From contig CM036243.1 of NCBI GenBank assembly GCA_020698575.1, positions 31,321,403-31,385,402 of the forward strand: 64,000 bases of DNA, read 5' to 3'. Position numbers and translations under genes: made by a program. Position 1 is the first letter of the stretch. Every line of letters starts with the position of its first letter. Origin of the DNA: Bostrychus sinensis (Eukaryota; Chordata; Actinopteri; Gobiiformes; Eleotridae). This document shows positions 20,545 to 34,905 of this stretch, one piece after another. The notes below the pieces were generated by a model. The model ran no database searches. It was not told the origin of the DNA and saw only the letters and a list, made by a program, of their open reading frames with translations.

Positions 20545-23500
20545 TATTGAGTTTTACAGTTATTTTATTGTGAAAAACCCTATTTTTGTGTTTTACAGTG
20601 CTTTTATTGTGAAAAACCCTATTTTAGTGTTTTGCTGTGCATTTATTGTGAAAATCCCTATTTGTGTGTTTTACAGGGCTTTTATTGTGAAAATCCCTAT
20701 TTTAGTGTTTTAATGAGCTTTTATTGTGAAAAACCTTATTTTGTTGTTTTGCAGTGTGTTTATTGTGAAAAGCCCTGTTTTAGTGTTTTACAGTGCTTTT
20801 ATTGTGAAAAACCCTATTTTGGTGTTTAACAGTGCTTTTATTGTGAAAAACCCTATTGTAGTGTTTTACAGTGCTTTTATTGTGAAAATCTCTATTTTAG
20901 TGTTTTACAGTGCTTTTATTGTGAAAATCCCTATTTTAGTGTTTTACAGTGCTTTTATTATGAAAAACCCTATTTTAGTGTTTTACTGTGCTTTTATTGT
21001 GAAAATCTTTATTTGTGTGTTTTACAGTGCTTTTATTGTGAAAATCCCTATTTTAGTGTTTTACAGCGCTTTTATTATGAAAACCCCTATTTTAGTGTTT
21101 TACAGTGCTTTTATTGTGAAAAACCCTATTTTAGTGATTTACTGTGCTTTTATTGTGAAAATCTCTATTTGTGCTTTTTACAGTGCTTTTATTGTGAAAA
21201 TTCTTATTTTAGTGTTTTACAGTGCTTTTATTGTGAAAATCTCTATTTGAGTGTTTTACAGTGCTTTTATTGTGAAAAAACGTATTTTGGTGTTTTACAG
21301 TGCTTTTATTGTGAAAATCCCCATTTTAGTGTTTTGCTGTGCTTTTATTGTTAAAATCCCTATTTGTGTGTTTTATAGTGCTATTATTGTGAAAATCCCT
21401 ATTTGTGTGTTTTACAGTGCTTTTATTGTGAAAAACCTTATTTTAGTGTTTTACAGTGCTTTTATTGTGAAAATCCTTTTGTTTTTTACAGTGCTTTTAT
21501 TGTGAAAATCTCTATTTTGTTGTTTTACAGTGCTTTTATTGTGAAATTCCCCATTTTGCGGTTTTACAGTGCTTTTATTCTGAAAAACCCTATTTTGTTG
21601 TTTTACAGTGCTTTTATTGTGAAAATCCCTACTTTGTTGTTTTACAGTGCTTTTATTGTGAAAAATCCTATTTTGGTTTTTTACAGTACTTTTATTGTGA
21701 AAAACCCTATTTTATTGTTTTACAGTGCTTTTATTGTGAAAAACACTATTTTGTTGTTTTACAGTGCTTTTATTGTTAAAAACACTATTTTAGTGTTTTA
21801 CAGTGCTTTTATTGTGAAAAACCCTATTTTAGTGTTTTACAGTGCTTTTATTGTGAAAAACCCTATTTTAGTGTTTTTCAGTGCTTTTATTGTGAAAACC
21901 CCTTTTTTTAGTGTTTTACAGTGCTTCTATTCTGAAAATCTCTATTTTAGTGTTTTACAGTGCTTTTATTGTGAAAATCTCTATTTTAGTGTTTTACAGT
22001 GCTTTTATTGTGAAAATCCCTATTTTGTTGTTTTACAATGCTTTTATTGTGAAAAACCCTATTTTGGTGTTTTACAGTAATTTTATTGTGAAAAACCCTA
22101 TTTTATTGTTTTACAGTGCTTTTATTGTGAAAAACCCTATTTTGGTGTTTTACAGTGCTTTTATTGTGAAAAACCCTATTTTAGTGTTTTACAGTGCTTT
22201 TATTGTGAAAAACCCTATTTTAGTGTTTTACAGTGCTTGTATTGTGAAAATCTCTATTTTAATGTTATACAGTGCTTTTATTGTGAAAAACCCTATTTTA
22301 TTGTTTTACAGTGCTTTTATTGTGAAAAACCCTATTTTGTTGTTTTACAGTGCTTTAATTGTGAAAATCCCTACTTTGTTGTTTTACAGTGCTTTTATTG
22401 TGAAAAACCCTATTTTGGTGTTTTACAGTACTTTTATTGTGAAAAACCCTATTTTATTGTTTTACAGTGCTTTTATAGTGAAAAACCCTAATTTGTTGTT
22501 TTACAGTGCTTTTATTGTGAAATTCCCCATTTTGCGGTTTTACAGTGCTTTTATTCTGAAAAACCCTATTTTGGTGTTTTACAGTACTTTTATTGTGAAA
22601 AACCCTATTTTATTGTTTTACAGTGCTTTTATAGTGAAAATCCCTACTTTGTTGTTTTACAGTGCTTTTATTGTGAAAAACCCTATTTTGGTGTTTTACA
22701 GTACTTTTATTGTGAAAAACCCTATTTTATTGTTTTACAGTGCTTTTATTGTGAAAAACCCTATTTTAGTGTTTTACAGTGCTTTTATTGTGAAAAACCC
22801 TATTTTAGTGTTTTACAGTGCTTTTATTGTGAAAACCCCTTTTTTAGTGTTTTACAGTGCTTCTATTCTGAAAATCTCTATTTTAGTGTTTTACAGTGCT
22901 TTTATTGTGAAAATCCCTATTTTAGTGTTTTACAGTGCTTTTATTCTAAAAAAACCTATTTTAGTGTTTTACAGTGCTTTTATTGTGAAAATCCTTATTT
23001 TAGTGTTGTACAGTGCTTTTATTGTGAAAAACCCTATTTTGGTGTTTTTCAGTGCTTTCATTGTGAAAATCCCTATTTGTGTGTTTTACAGTGCTTTTAT
23101 TGTGAAAATCCCTATTTTAGTGTTATACAGCGCTTTTATTGTGAAAAACCCTATTTTAGTGTTTTACAGTGCTTTTATTGTGAAAATCCCTATTTTAGTG
23201 TTATACAGTGCTTTTATTGTGAAAACCCCTATTTTAGTGTTTTACAGTTCTTTTATTGTGAAAATCCCTATTTTAGTGTTTTACAGTGCATTTATTGTGA
23301 AAATCTCTGTGTGTTTTACAGTGCTTTTATTGTAAAAATCCTATTTTAGTGTTTTACAGTGCTTTTATTGTGAAAATCCCTATTTTAGTGTTTTACAGTG
23401 CTTTTATTGTGAAAAACCCAATTTTGGTGTTTTTCAGTGCTTTCATTGTAAAAATCCATATTTGTGTATTTTACAGTGCTTTTATTGTGAAAATCCCTAT

Positions 23501-24440
23501 TTTAGTGTTATACCGTGCTTTTATTGTGAAAAAACCCATTTTAGTGTTTTACAGTGCTTTTATTTTGAAAATCCCTCTTTTAGTGTTATACAGTGCTTTT
23601 ATTGTGGAAAACCCTATTTTAGTGTTTTACAGTGCTTTTATTGTGAAAAACCTTATTTTGTTGTTTTGCACTGCTTTTATTGTGAAAAGCCCTGTTTTAA
23701 TGTTTTACAGTGCTTTTATTGTAAATATTCCTATTTTAGTGTTTTACAGTGCTTGTATTGTGAAAAACCCTATTTTGTTTTTTTCAGTGCTTTCATTGTA
23801 AAAATCCATATTTGTGTATTTTACAGTGCTTTTATTGTGAAAATCCCTATTTTAGTGTTATACAGTGCTTTTATTGTGAAAAAACCCATTTTAGTGTTAT
23901 ACAGTGCTTTTATTGTGGAAAACCCTATTTTAGTGTTTTACCGTGCATTTATTGTGAAAATCCCTATTTTAGTGTTTTACAGTGCTTTTATTGTGAAAAT
24001 CCCTATTTTAGTGTTTTACTGTGCTTTTATATTGAAAAACCTTATTTTGTTGTTTTGCACTGCTTTTATTGTGAAAAGCCCTGTTTTAATGTTTTACAGT
24101 GCTTTTATTGTGAAAAACCCTGTTTTAGTGTTTTACAGTGCTTTTATTGTGAAAAGCCCTATTTTAGTGTTTTACAGTGCTTTTATTGTGAAAATCCCTA
24201 TTTTAGTGTTTTACAGTGCTTTTATTGTGAAAAACCCTGTTTTGGTGTTTTACAGTGCTTTTATTGTGAAAATCCCTATTTTAGTGTTTTACAGTGCTTT
24301 TATTGTGAAAAACCTTTTTTAGTGTTTTGCTGTGCATTTATTGTGAAAATCTCTATTTGTGTGTTTTACAGTGCTTTTATTGTAAAAATTCCTATTTTAG
24401 TTTTTTACAGTGCTTTTATTGTGAAAATCCCTACCATTGC
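20545..24440 (+). repeat. 39-bp minisatellite, about 100 units
   Basis: The unit begins TGTTTTACAGTGCTTTTATT and ends with CCCTATTTTAG, 39 bases in total. Because 39 is 13 codons, two plus frames stay open for long stretches (for example 21911-23335). Point variants recur in blocks, showing higher-order repeats. I see no sign of a real protein: no start context, no splice structure, only the repeat. Confidence 0.95.
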
Positions 24441-25276
24441 ATTTTGCAATGCTTTTATTTTGAAAATCTACTACAACTACTATTACTACTACTACTATAA
24501 ATAGTACTACTACAACCACTTAAAGATAAAGAAAGTGAAAACTTAGTCCTGAATTGCTATTACTTCCTCTTAAAATGAATGGAAAGTTTTGTTGAGCTTT
24601 TATTGTGAAGGTAGTATTATGTGTACTTCTACTACAAGTACTTAAAATTTCACTACAACTACTTAATGCTGTAATGTACTGAATTACTCTAGAACTGTAA
24701 ATTAAACACTTAAAAAACACTGAAAAAATATGAATGAAACAAGTATTAATATGAATGTAAGTACTATGTAGTATTATTACTACAAATATAAGTACTACAA
24801 GTTAAAGTACTTAAAATACTACAGTACTGAAGGAGGTGTAGTAGTAATTTAGGTGAACTATTTCATCAGGTCGAACAATTGATAAGTTAAAGAGTTAAAG
24901 ATTTGAAGGGTTAGAAAAAGTATTACTATAAAATGTATAAGTACCATGTAGTATTACTACTACAAATTAAAGTACTACAAGTTAAAGTACTTAAAATACT
25001 AAAGTACTGAAGGAGTTGAGGTACTAATGAAGTTGAAGTTTCTTATGAAGTTGGACCGTTGGACAGTTGCACCGTTGGACTGTTGGACAGTTGCACTGTT
25101 AAACAGTTGCACTGTTGGACAGTTGGACCGTTGGACCGTTTGGACAGTTGGATAAGTTGGATAATAGCACACTGGAGACTAATAAGTGGAACAGTTTAAA
25201 AGTTGAATGATGTGAATACGTGAAACGGTTTTTGAGTTGAAATCTCCGGAAATTTTGTGGAAGTGGAAACTATAAT
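24441..25276 (+). repeat. Array-flanking module: 'agtacttaaaatact' and 'gttggac' words
   Basis: A unique-looking spacer with recurring 'tactacaagttaaagtactt' and 'gttgcactgtt' words. It ends with 'gtgaaacggtttttgagttg' and 'aaactataataactag', which leads into the next head. It is repeated at 29749-30450 plus 33325-33444, which shows a higher-order duplication of the module. Confidence 0.75.
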
Positions 25277-25796
25277 AACTAGAATCTCTGCAATGGCTGA
25301 AGCCATTGCAAGTGGTTGCATTAGCTGAAAAAGTAGTTGAAGTAGTTGTAGTAGTCGCAAAAGTAGTTGAAGTAGTAGTTTAGATGTTGTAGTCGAATGA
25401 GTTGTAAAGAGGTTGTAGCTGAAGTATTTGTAAAGAAGTTGAAGTAGAAAGAGTTTTAAATAAGTTGTACTTGGAAAGAATTTGTAGCTGTAGTAGTAGT
25501 AGTAGTAGTAGTCATAGTACTAGTAATACAGTAAGAGTAGAAAAGAAGTCGGAGTAGAAGTAGTTGTAAAGAAGTTGTAGTACCAGTAGTAATCGTCAAT
25601 AAGTTGTTGTAGCACTAGTCAATAAATTGTAGTAGTAACGGTAGTAGTTGTACAGAAGTTGAAGTAGTAGTAGTAGCAGTTGTAAAGTAGTAGGAGCACA
25701 ATATGACCACAAGTAGTACTGTAGTAGCAGCAGCAACAGGAATAGTAGTAGTAGTTGTAGTAATAGCAAAGTTGTAGTAGTAGTATTAGTAAAGAT

Positions 25797-25836
<40 letters not shown>

Positions 25837-26338
25837 TGGTAGTGGTGGTGGTGGTAAAGAAGTTGTAGTAGCTGTAATACATAGGTTGTAGTAATAGTAG
25901 TAGTAAAGACGTAGTAGTAGCAGTATTAAATAAGTTGCAGTAGTAGTAACGAAGTACTCGTAGTAGTAGTAGTGGTAAAGAAGTTGAAGTAGAAAGAGTT
26001 TTAAATAAGTTGTACTTGGAAAGAATTTGTAGCTGTAGTAGTAGTAGTAGTAGTCATAGTACTAGTAATACAGTAAGAGTAGAAAAGAAGTCAGAGTAGA
26101 AGTAGTTGTAAAGAAGTTGTAGTACCAGTAGTAATCGTCAATAAGTTGTTGTAGCACTAGTCAATAAATTGTAGTAGTAACAGTAGTAGTTGTACAGAAG
26201 TTGAAGTAGTAGTAGTAGCAGTTGTAAAGTAGTAGGAGCACAATATGACCACAAGTAGTACTGTAGTAGCAGCAGCAACAGGAATAGTAGTAGTAGTTGT
26301 AGTAATAGCAAAGTTGTAGTAGTAGTATTAGTAAAGAT

Positions 26339-26397
<59 letters not shown>

Positions 26398-26696
26398 AAA
26401 GAAGTTGTAGTAGCAGTAATACATAGATTGCAGTAATAGTAGTAGTAAAGAAGTAGTAGTGGCAGTATTAAATAAGTTGCAGTAGTAGTAAAGAAGTACT
26501 CGTAGTAGTAGTAGTGGTAAAGAAGTTGAAGTAGGAAGAGTTGTAAAGACGTTGTAGTAGAAGTAGTTGTAAAGAAGTTTTAGTACCACTTGTAGTAGTA
26601 AATAAGTTCTTGAAGCAGTAGTAAAGAAATTGTAGTAGTAGTAGCAGTTGTACAGAAGTCGAAGTACTAGTAGCACTTCTAAAGTAATAGTAGCAC
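25277..26696 (+). repeat. Module 4 start: type 2 head and GTAGTA-type array, second copy
   Basis: Duplicate of 19600-20460 with an internal extra repeat (about 25440-25640 and 25980-26180 are near-identical). It includes a pure GTA run near 26340-26390. It is interrupted by a hAT element and continues at 27945. Confidence 0.85.
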
Positions 26697-27944
<1,248 letters not shown>

Positions 27945-28007
27945 AGTAGCACAGTAATAGCATGACTAGTACACTAGTATAGGTACAGTAGGAGTTGTAC
28001 AGTAGGA

Positions 28008-29730
28008 GTGTTTTATTATTTTAGTGTTTTACGGTGCTTTTATTGTGAAATATCCTATTTTAGTGTTTACAGTACTTTTATTGTGAAAAACCCAATTTTA
28101 TTATTTTACAGTGCTTTTATTGTGAAAAACCCTATTTTGTTGTTTTACAGTGCTTTTATTGTGAAAAACCCTATTTTAGTGTTTTACAGTGCTTTTATTG
28201 TGAAAAACCCTATTTTAGTGTTTTACAGTGCTTGTATTGTGAAAATCTCTATTTGTGTGTTTTACAGTGCTTTTATTGTGAAAACCCCTATTTTGTTGTT
28301 TTACGGTGCTTTTATTGTGAAATATTCTATTTTAGTGTTTACAGTACTTTTATTGTGAAAAACCCTATTTTATTATTTTATAGTGCTTTTATTGTGTAAA
28401 ACCCTATTTTGTTGTTTTACAGTGCTTTTATTGTGAAAAACCCTATTTTAGTGTTTTACAGTGCTTTTATTGTGAAAAACCCTATTTTAGTGTTTTACGG
28501 TGCTTTTATTGTGAAATATCCTATTTTAGTGTTTACAGTACTTTTATTGTGAAAAACCCTATTTCATTATTTTACAGTGCTTTTATTGTGAAAAACCCTA
28601 TTTTGTTGTTTTACAGTGCTTTTATTGTGAAAAACCCTATTTTAGTGTTTTACAGTGCTTTTATTGTGAAAAACCCTGTTTTAGTGTTTTACAGTGCTTG
28701 TATTGTGAAAATCTCTATTTGTGTGTTTTACAGTGCTTTTATTGTGAAAACCCCTATTTTGTTGTTTTACAGTGCTTTTATTGTGAAAAATCCTTTTTTA
28801 GTGTTTTACGGTGCTTTTATTGTGAAAAACCCTATTTTAGTGTTTTACAGCGCTTTTATTGTGAAAAACCCTTTTTTAGTGTTTTACAGTGCTTCTATTC
28901 TGAAAATCTCTATTTTGGTGTTTTACAGTGCTTTTATTGTGAAAATCTCTATTTTAGTGTTTTACAGTGCTTTTATTGTGAAAATCCCTATTTTAGTGTT
29001 TTACAGTGCTTTTATTATGAAAAACCCTATTTTAGTGTTTTACAGTGCTTTTATTCTGAAAAACCCTATTTGTGTGTTTTACAGTGCTTTTATTGTGAAA
29101 ATCCCTATTTTGTTGTTTTACAGTACTTTTATTGTGAAAAACCCTATTTTGGTGTTTTACAGTACTTTTATTGTGAAAAACCCTATTTTATTGTTTTACA
29201 GTGCTTTTATTATGAAAAACCCTGTTTTGGTGTTTTACAGTGCTTGTATTGTGAAAAACCTCATTTTAATGTTTTACAGTGCTTTTATTGTGAAAATCCC
29301 TATTTTAGTGTTTTACAGTGCTTTTATTGTGAAAAGCCCCGTTTTAGTATTTTATAGTGTTTTTATTGTGAAAAACCCTGTTTTGGTGTTTTACAGTGCT
29401 TTTATTGTGAAAATCCCTATTTTACTGTTTTACAGTGCTTTTATTGTGAAAAACCCTATTTTGTTGTTTTACAGTGCTTTTATTGTGAAAAACCCTATTC
29501 TGGTGTTTTACAGTGCTTTTATTGTAAAAAACCATATTTTAGTGTTTTACAGTGCTTTTATTGTGAAAATCCCTATTTTGGTGTTTTACAGTGCTTTTAT
29601 TGTGAAAATCCCTATTTTAGTGTTTTACAGTGCTTTTATTGTGAAAAGCCCCGTTTTAGTATTTTATAGTGCTTTTATTGTAAAAAATCCTGTTTTAGTG
29701 TTTTATAGTGCTTTGTTGTGAAAATCCCTA
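28008..29730 (+). repeat. 39-bp minisatellite, second array, about 44 units
   Basis: Same unit as 20545-24440. Shortened units with 'gaaatatcc' recur near 28028, 28303 and 28496, a local higher-order repeat. Confidence 0.95.
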
Positions 29731-30330
29731 CCATTGCATTTTGCATTGCTTTTATTTTGAAAATCTACTACTACTACTATTACTACTACTACTACTACAA
29801 ATAGTACTACTACAACTACTTAAAGATAAAGAAAGTGAAAACTTGCTATTACTTCCTCTTAAAATGAATGGAAAGTTTTGTTGAGCTTTTATTGTGAAGG
29901 TAGTATTATGTGTACTTTTACTACAAGTACTTAAAATTTCACTACAACTACTTAATGCTGTAATGTACTGAATTACTCTAGAATTGTAAATTAAACACTT
30001 AAAAAATACTGAAAAAATATGAATGAAACAAGAATTAATATGAGTGTAAGTACTATGTAGTATTATTACTACAAATATAAGTACTACAAGTTATAGTACT
30101 TAAAATACTACAGTACTGAAGGTGTAGTAATTTAGGTGAACTATTTCATCAGGTCGAACAATTGATAAGTTAAAGAGTTGAAGATTTGAAGGGTTAGAAA
30201 AAGTATTACTATAAAATGTATAAGTACTATGTAGTATTACTACTACAAATTAAAGTACTACAAATTAAAGTACTTAAAATACTAAAGTACTGAAGGAGTT
30301 GAGGTACTAATGAAGTTGAAGTTTCTTATG
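29731..30330 (+). repeat. Array-flanking module, second copy
   Basis: Near-identical to 24441-25030, with small deletions. It leads into the 8/9-bp array rather than straight into a new head. Confidence 0.8.
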
Positions 30331-33190
30331 AAGTTGGACCGTTGGACAGTTGCACCGTTGGACTGTTGGACAGTTGCACTGTTAAACAGTTGCACTGTTG
30401 GACAGTTGGACCGTTGGACCGTTTGGACAGTTGGATCAGTTGGATAAGTTGGACAGTTGGATCAGTTGGATAAGTTGGACAGTTGGATCAGTTGGATCAG
30501 TTGGAACAGTTGGATAAGTTGGATAAGTTGGACAGTTGGATCAGTTGGATAAGTTGGACAGTTGGATCAGTTGGACAGTTGGATAAGTTGGATCAGTTGG
30601 ATCAGTTGGATAAGTTGGACAGTTGGATAAGTTGGATAAGTTGGATAAGTTGGATAAGTTGGACAGTTGGATCAGTTGGATAAGTTGGACAGTTGGACAG
30701 TTGGATCAGTTGGATACGTTGGATAAGTTGGATAAGTTGGACAGTTGGATCAGTTGGATACGTTGGATAAGTTGGATAAGTTGGACAGTTGGAACAGTTG
30801 GAACAGTTGGATAAGTTGGATAAGTTGGATAAGTTGGACAGTTGGATAAGTTGGATCAGTTGGATATGTTGGATAAGTTGGACAGTTGGATCAGTTGGAT
30901 AAGTTGGATAGGTTGGACAGTTGGAACAGTTGGATAAGTTGGATCAGTTGGATAAGTTGGATAAGTTGGACAGTTGGATAAGTTGGATAAGTTGGATAAG
31001 TTGGATAAGTTGGACAGTTGGATAAGTTGGATAAGTTGGACAGTTGGATAAGTTGGATAAGTTGGATAAGTTGGATAAGTTGGACAGTTGGATAAGTTAG
31101 ATAAATTGGATAAGTTGGATAAGTTGGACAGTTGGATAAGTTGGATAAGTTGGATAAGTTGGACAGTTGGATAAGTTGGATCAGTTGGATCAGTTGGATC
31201 AGTTGGATAAGTTGGATAAGTTGGACAGTTGGATCAGTTGGATCAGTTGGATAAGTTGGATAAGTTGGACAGTTGGATAAGTTGGATAAGTTGGACAGTT
31301 GGATAAGTTGGATCAGTTGGATCAGTTGGATAAGTTGGACAGTTGGATAAGTTGGATCAGTTGGATAAGTTGGATCAGTTGAATAAGTTGGATAAGTTGG
31401 ACAGTTGGATAAGTTGGATAAGTTGGACAGTTGGATAAGTTGGATAAGTTGGATCAGTTGGATAAGTTGGATAAGTTGGACAGTTGGATAAGTTGGATAA
31501 GTTGGATAGGTTGGACAGTTGGAACAGTTGGATAAGTTGGATCAGTTGGATAAGTTGGATAAGTTGGACAGTTGGATAAGTTGGATAAGTTGGATAAGTT
31601 GGATAAGTTGGACAGTTGGATAAGTTGGATAAGTTGGACAGTTGGATAAGTTGGATAAGTTGGATAAGTTGGACAGTTGGATAAGTTAGATAAATTGGAT
31701 AAGTTGGATAAGTTGGACAGTTGGATAAGTTGGATAAGTTGGATAAGTTGGACAGTTGGATAAGTTGGATCAGTTGGATCAGTTGGATCAGTTGGATAAG
31801 TTGGATAAGTTGGACAGTTGGATCAGTTGGATCAGTTGGATCAGTTGGATAAGTTGGATAAGTTGGACAGTTGGATAAGTTGGATAAGTTGGACAGTTGG
31901 ATAAGTTGGATCAGTTGGATCAGTTGGATAAGTTGGACAGTTGGATAAGTTGGATAAGTTGGACAGTTGGATAAGTTGGATAAGTTGGACAGTTGGATAA
32001 GTTGGATAAGTTGGATAAGTTGGATCAGTTGGATAAGTTGGACAGTTGGATAAGTTGGATAAGTTGGACAGTTGGATAAGTTGGATCAGTTGGATAAGTT
32101 GGATCAGTTGAATAAGTTGGATCAGTTGGATAAGTTGTGTGAATGTGTTAGTGTGGCTGTGTTTGGTGGTGGTCGGAGGGGCCGTTGGCGCAGATTGGCA
32201 GCCACGCTTCCGTCAGTCTGCCCCAGGGCAGCTGTGGCTACAAAAGTAGCTCACCACCACCAAGTGTGATTGAGGAGTGAATGAATAATTGATCAATTGT
32301 AAAGCGTCTTTGAGTGTCCAAAAAAGCGCTATATAAATTCGATGAATTATTAATTATTATTATTATTATAAGTTGGACAGTTGGATAAGTTGGATAAGTT
32401 GGACAGTTGGATAAGTTGGATAAGTTGGACAGTTGGATAAGTTGGATAAGTTGGATAAGTTGGATAAGTTGGACAGTTGGATAAGTTAGATAAGTTGGAT
32501 AAGTTGGATAAGTTGGACAGTTGGATAAGTTGGATAAGTTGGACAGTTGGATAAGTTGGATCAGTTGGATCAGTTGGATCAGTTGGATAAGTTGGATAAG
32601 TTGGACAGTTGGATCAGTTGGATCAGTTGGATAAGTTGGATCAGTTGGATAAGTTGGATCAGTTGGATAAGTTGGATCAGTTGGATAAGTTGGATAAGTT
32701 GGACAGTTGGATAAGTTGGATAAGTTGGACAGTTGGATAAGTTGGATCAGTTGGATAAGTTGGATCAGTTGGATAAGTTGGACAGTTGGATAACTTAGAC
32801 AGTTGGATCAGTTGGATAAGTTGGATCAGTTGGATAAGTTGGATCAGTTGGATCAGTTGGATAAGTTGGATCAGTTGGATAAGTTGGATAAGTTGGACAG
32901 TTGGATCAGTTGGATAAGTTGGATCAGTTGGATAAGTTGGATCAGTTGGATAAGTTGGACAGTTGGATAAGTTGGATAAGTTGAATAGGTTGGACAGTTG
33001 GATCAGTTGGATAAGTTGGATAAGTTGGATAAGTTGGACAGTTCGATAAGTTGGATAAGTTGGATAAGTTGGACAGTTCGATAAGTTGGATAAGTTGGAT
33101 AAGTTGGATAAGTTGGAACAGTTGGATAAGTTGGACAGTTACACAGTTGGACAGTTACATAGTTGGACAGTTACACAGTTGCATGGTTAG
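30331..33190 (+). repeat. 8/9-bp minisatellite (AGTTGGATA / AGTTGGATC / AGTTGGAC)
   Basis: About 2.6 kb of three interleaved unit types, interrupted once by a SINE. The first copy of this region (about 25050-25150) has only about 10 units, so the array has expanded more than twentyfold in this module. Longer period blocks are visible (about 31010-31200 against 31610-31800). Confidence 0.95.
32137..32367 (+). mobile_element. SINE-like insertion in the 8/9-bp array
   Basis: The unique 231-bp stretch has 'gtaaagcgtctttgagtgtc', 'aaaagcgctatataaat' and a TTATTATT tail, features of a widespread fish SINE. 'ataagttg' flanks it (32129-32136 and 32368-32375), which fits a target duplication but also matches the array itself. 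Confidence 0.75.
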
Positions 33191-33444
33191 AACAGTTCAA
33201 TGGTTAGAACAGTTCAATGGTTAGACCAGGTTTAACAGATGCCCTATTAAAATGAATGGGAAAAGTACTACAAAGTATTTGAAATACTTCAAAAAGTACA
33301 AGAGGTACAAATACAAAAAGTAATAGCACACTGGAGACTAATAAGTGGAACAGTTTAAAAGTTGAATGACGTGAATACGTGAAACGGTTTTTGAGTTGAA
33401 ATGGTTCCAAATTTTGTGGAAGCGGAAACTATAATAATAATAAT
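33191..33444 (+). repeat. End block of the composite module
   Basis: It matches 25160-25276 ('actggagactaataagtgg', 'gaatacgtgaaacgg') and ends with (ATA)n leading into the next head. Confidence 0.75.
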
Positions 33445-34905
33445 AACTAGAAATTGCAATGGCAGAAGCCATTGCGAGTGTTTGCGTAAGCTGAAAAATT
33501 GATGGTATAAAATGGCATAAATTGCAAAATCGTTAAAAAGCAGAATTATTTAGCAGAAGCAGAAAGAGCAGAATGACCAGAAGTTGCAGAAGGAAAGGCA
33601 GAAATAATGAATTTGCATAAGGAAAAGCAGAAAATTTGAATTTGCAGAAAGATGGCATAAAATGGCACAATTTGCAAAAACTGTAAAAGGCAGAATTAGA
33701 AGGCAGAAGCAGAATAAGCAGAAAAAGCTTAAAAAAGCAGAAAAAGTTGAAAAAGCAAAAGGGAAGGGCAGAAAGGCAGAATGGGGCAGAATGGCATAAT
33801 ATGACAGGTGGCACAATAGGAATTGAATAAAGGGAACATGGCCTGAAATTGCACAAATCACTAAAATGCTGGTTGTACCAAAAAATGTATAAAATGTAAA
33901 ATGATAGACAATAAATTGCAAAAGTCCCATTAGAAATGAATGGGGCAGAAAAGTGGCATAAAATGGCACAAAATGCAAAAACTGTATAAGGCAGAATTAG
34001 AAGGCAGAAGCAGAATAGCAGAAAAAGCTTAAAAAGCAGAAAAAGTTTAAAAAGCAAAAGGGAAGGGCAGAAAGGCATAATGGGGCAGAATGGCATAATA
34101 TGGCAGGTGGCACAATAGAATTGAAAAGAGGGAACATGGCCTGAAATTGCACAAATCACTAAAATGCTGGTTTTACCAAAAAATGTATAAAAAGTATAAG
34201 AATAAACAATAAATTACAAAAGTCCCATTGGAAATGAATGGGACAGAAAAGTGGCATAAAATGGCACAAAATGCAAAAACTGTAAAAGGCAGAATTAGAA
34301 GGCAGAAGCAGAATAAGCAGAAAAAGCTTTAAAAAGCAGAAAAAGTTTAAAAAGCAAAAGGGAAGGGCAGAAGAGCAGAAAGGCAGAATGGCATAACATG
34401 GCAGGTGGCACAATAGAATTGAATAGAGGGAACATGGCCTGAAACTGCACAAATCACTAAAATGCTAGTTGTACCAAAAAATTTATTAAAAGTTTAAGGA
34501 TAGACAATAAATGGCAAAAGTCCCATTAGAAATGAATGGGGCAGAAAAATGGCATAAAATAGCGCAAACCACAAACACTTTAAATGGCTGAACTGCTGCT
34601 TAAACGAAGCAGAACCATTGGCAGAATGAGCACAATGAGCGTAAAGGGCATAAGTGGCAGAAAAATGTGCAAAAAACATGAATTTGTACAAGCCCCATTA
34701 TAAGTCAATGGGAAAAATATGGCATAAAATGGCATTTTGCACAAAAACCATAAGTGGCAGAACTGCCAAAAGTAATAGCATAATTCTCCCAATGACCACA
34801 AACATTATATGTAAAAATGGCAAAAATTGGTTAAACTGCTGAAGGCGTGAAACGAACCGAAAAACGGGAAAAATCCTGAATAATAATAATAAAGAACTTC
34901 CATAA
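33445..34905 (+). repeat. Module 5: ~300-bp satellite, type 1 head, second array
   Basis: Head at 33445-33493, then roughly 300-bp units as in module 1 (anchor words near 33907, 34208 and 34507). The end block 'ggcgtgaaacgaaccg' is followed by 'aaaaacgggaaaaatcc' and an (AAT)n stretch. Confidence 0.85.

Noticed and set aside
21911..23335. A 474-codon open frame of repeating 13-residue units as a secreted or membrane protein
   Set aside because: It is the direct translation of the 39-bp satellite, open because 39 is a multiple of three. A second frame is equally open, and there is no start context or splice signal that fits.
20632..24504. Repeating Cys-x-x-Cys and 'CEKPY' words in the second frame as zinc fingers
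   Set aside because: There is no His pair or proper spacing. The pattern arises only from the satellite unit read in another frame.
19936..26676. Tyr/Thr-rich minus-strand frames of up to 171 codons
   Set aside because: Translations of the GTAGTA-type arrays.
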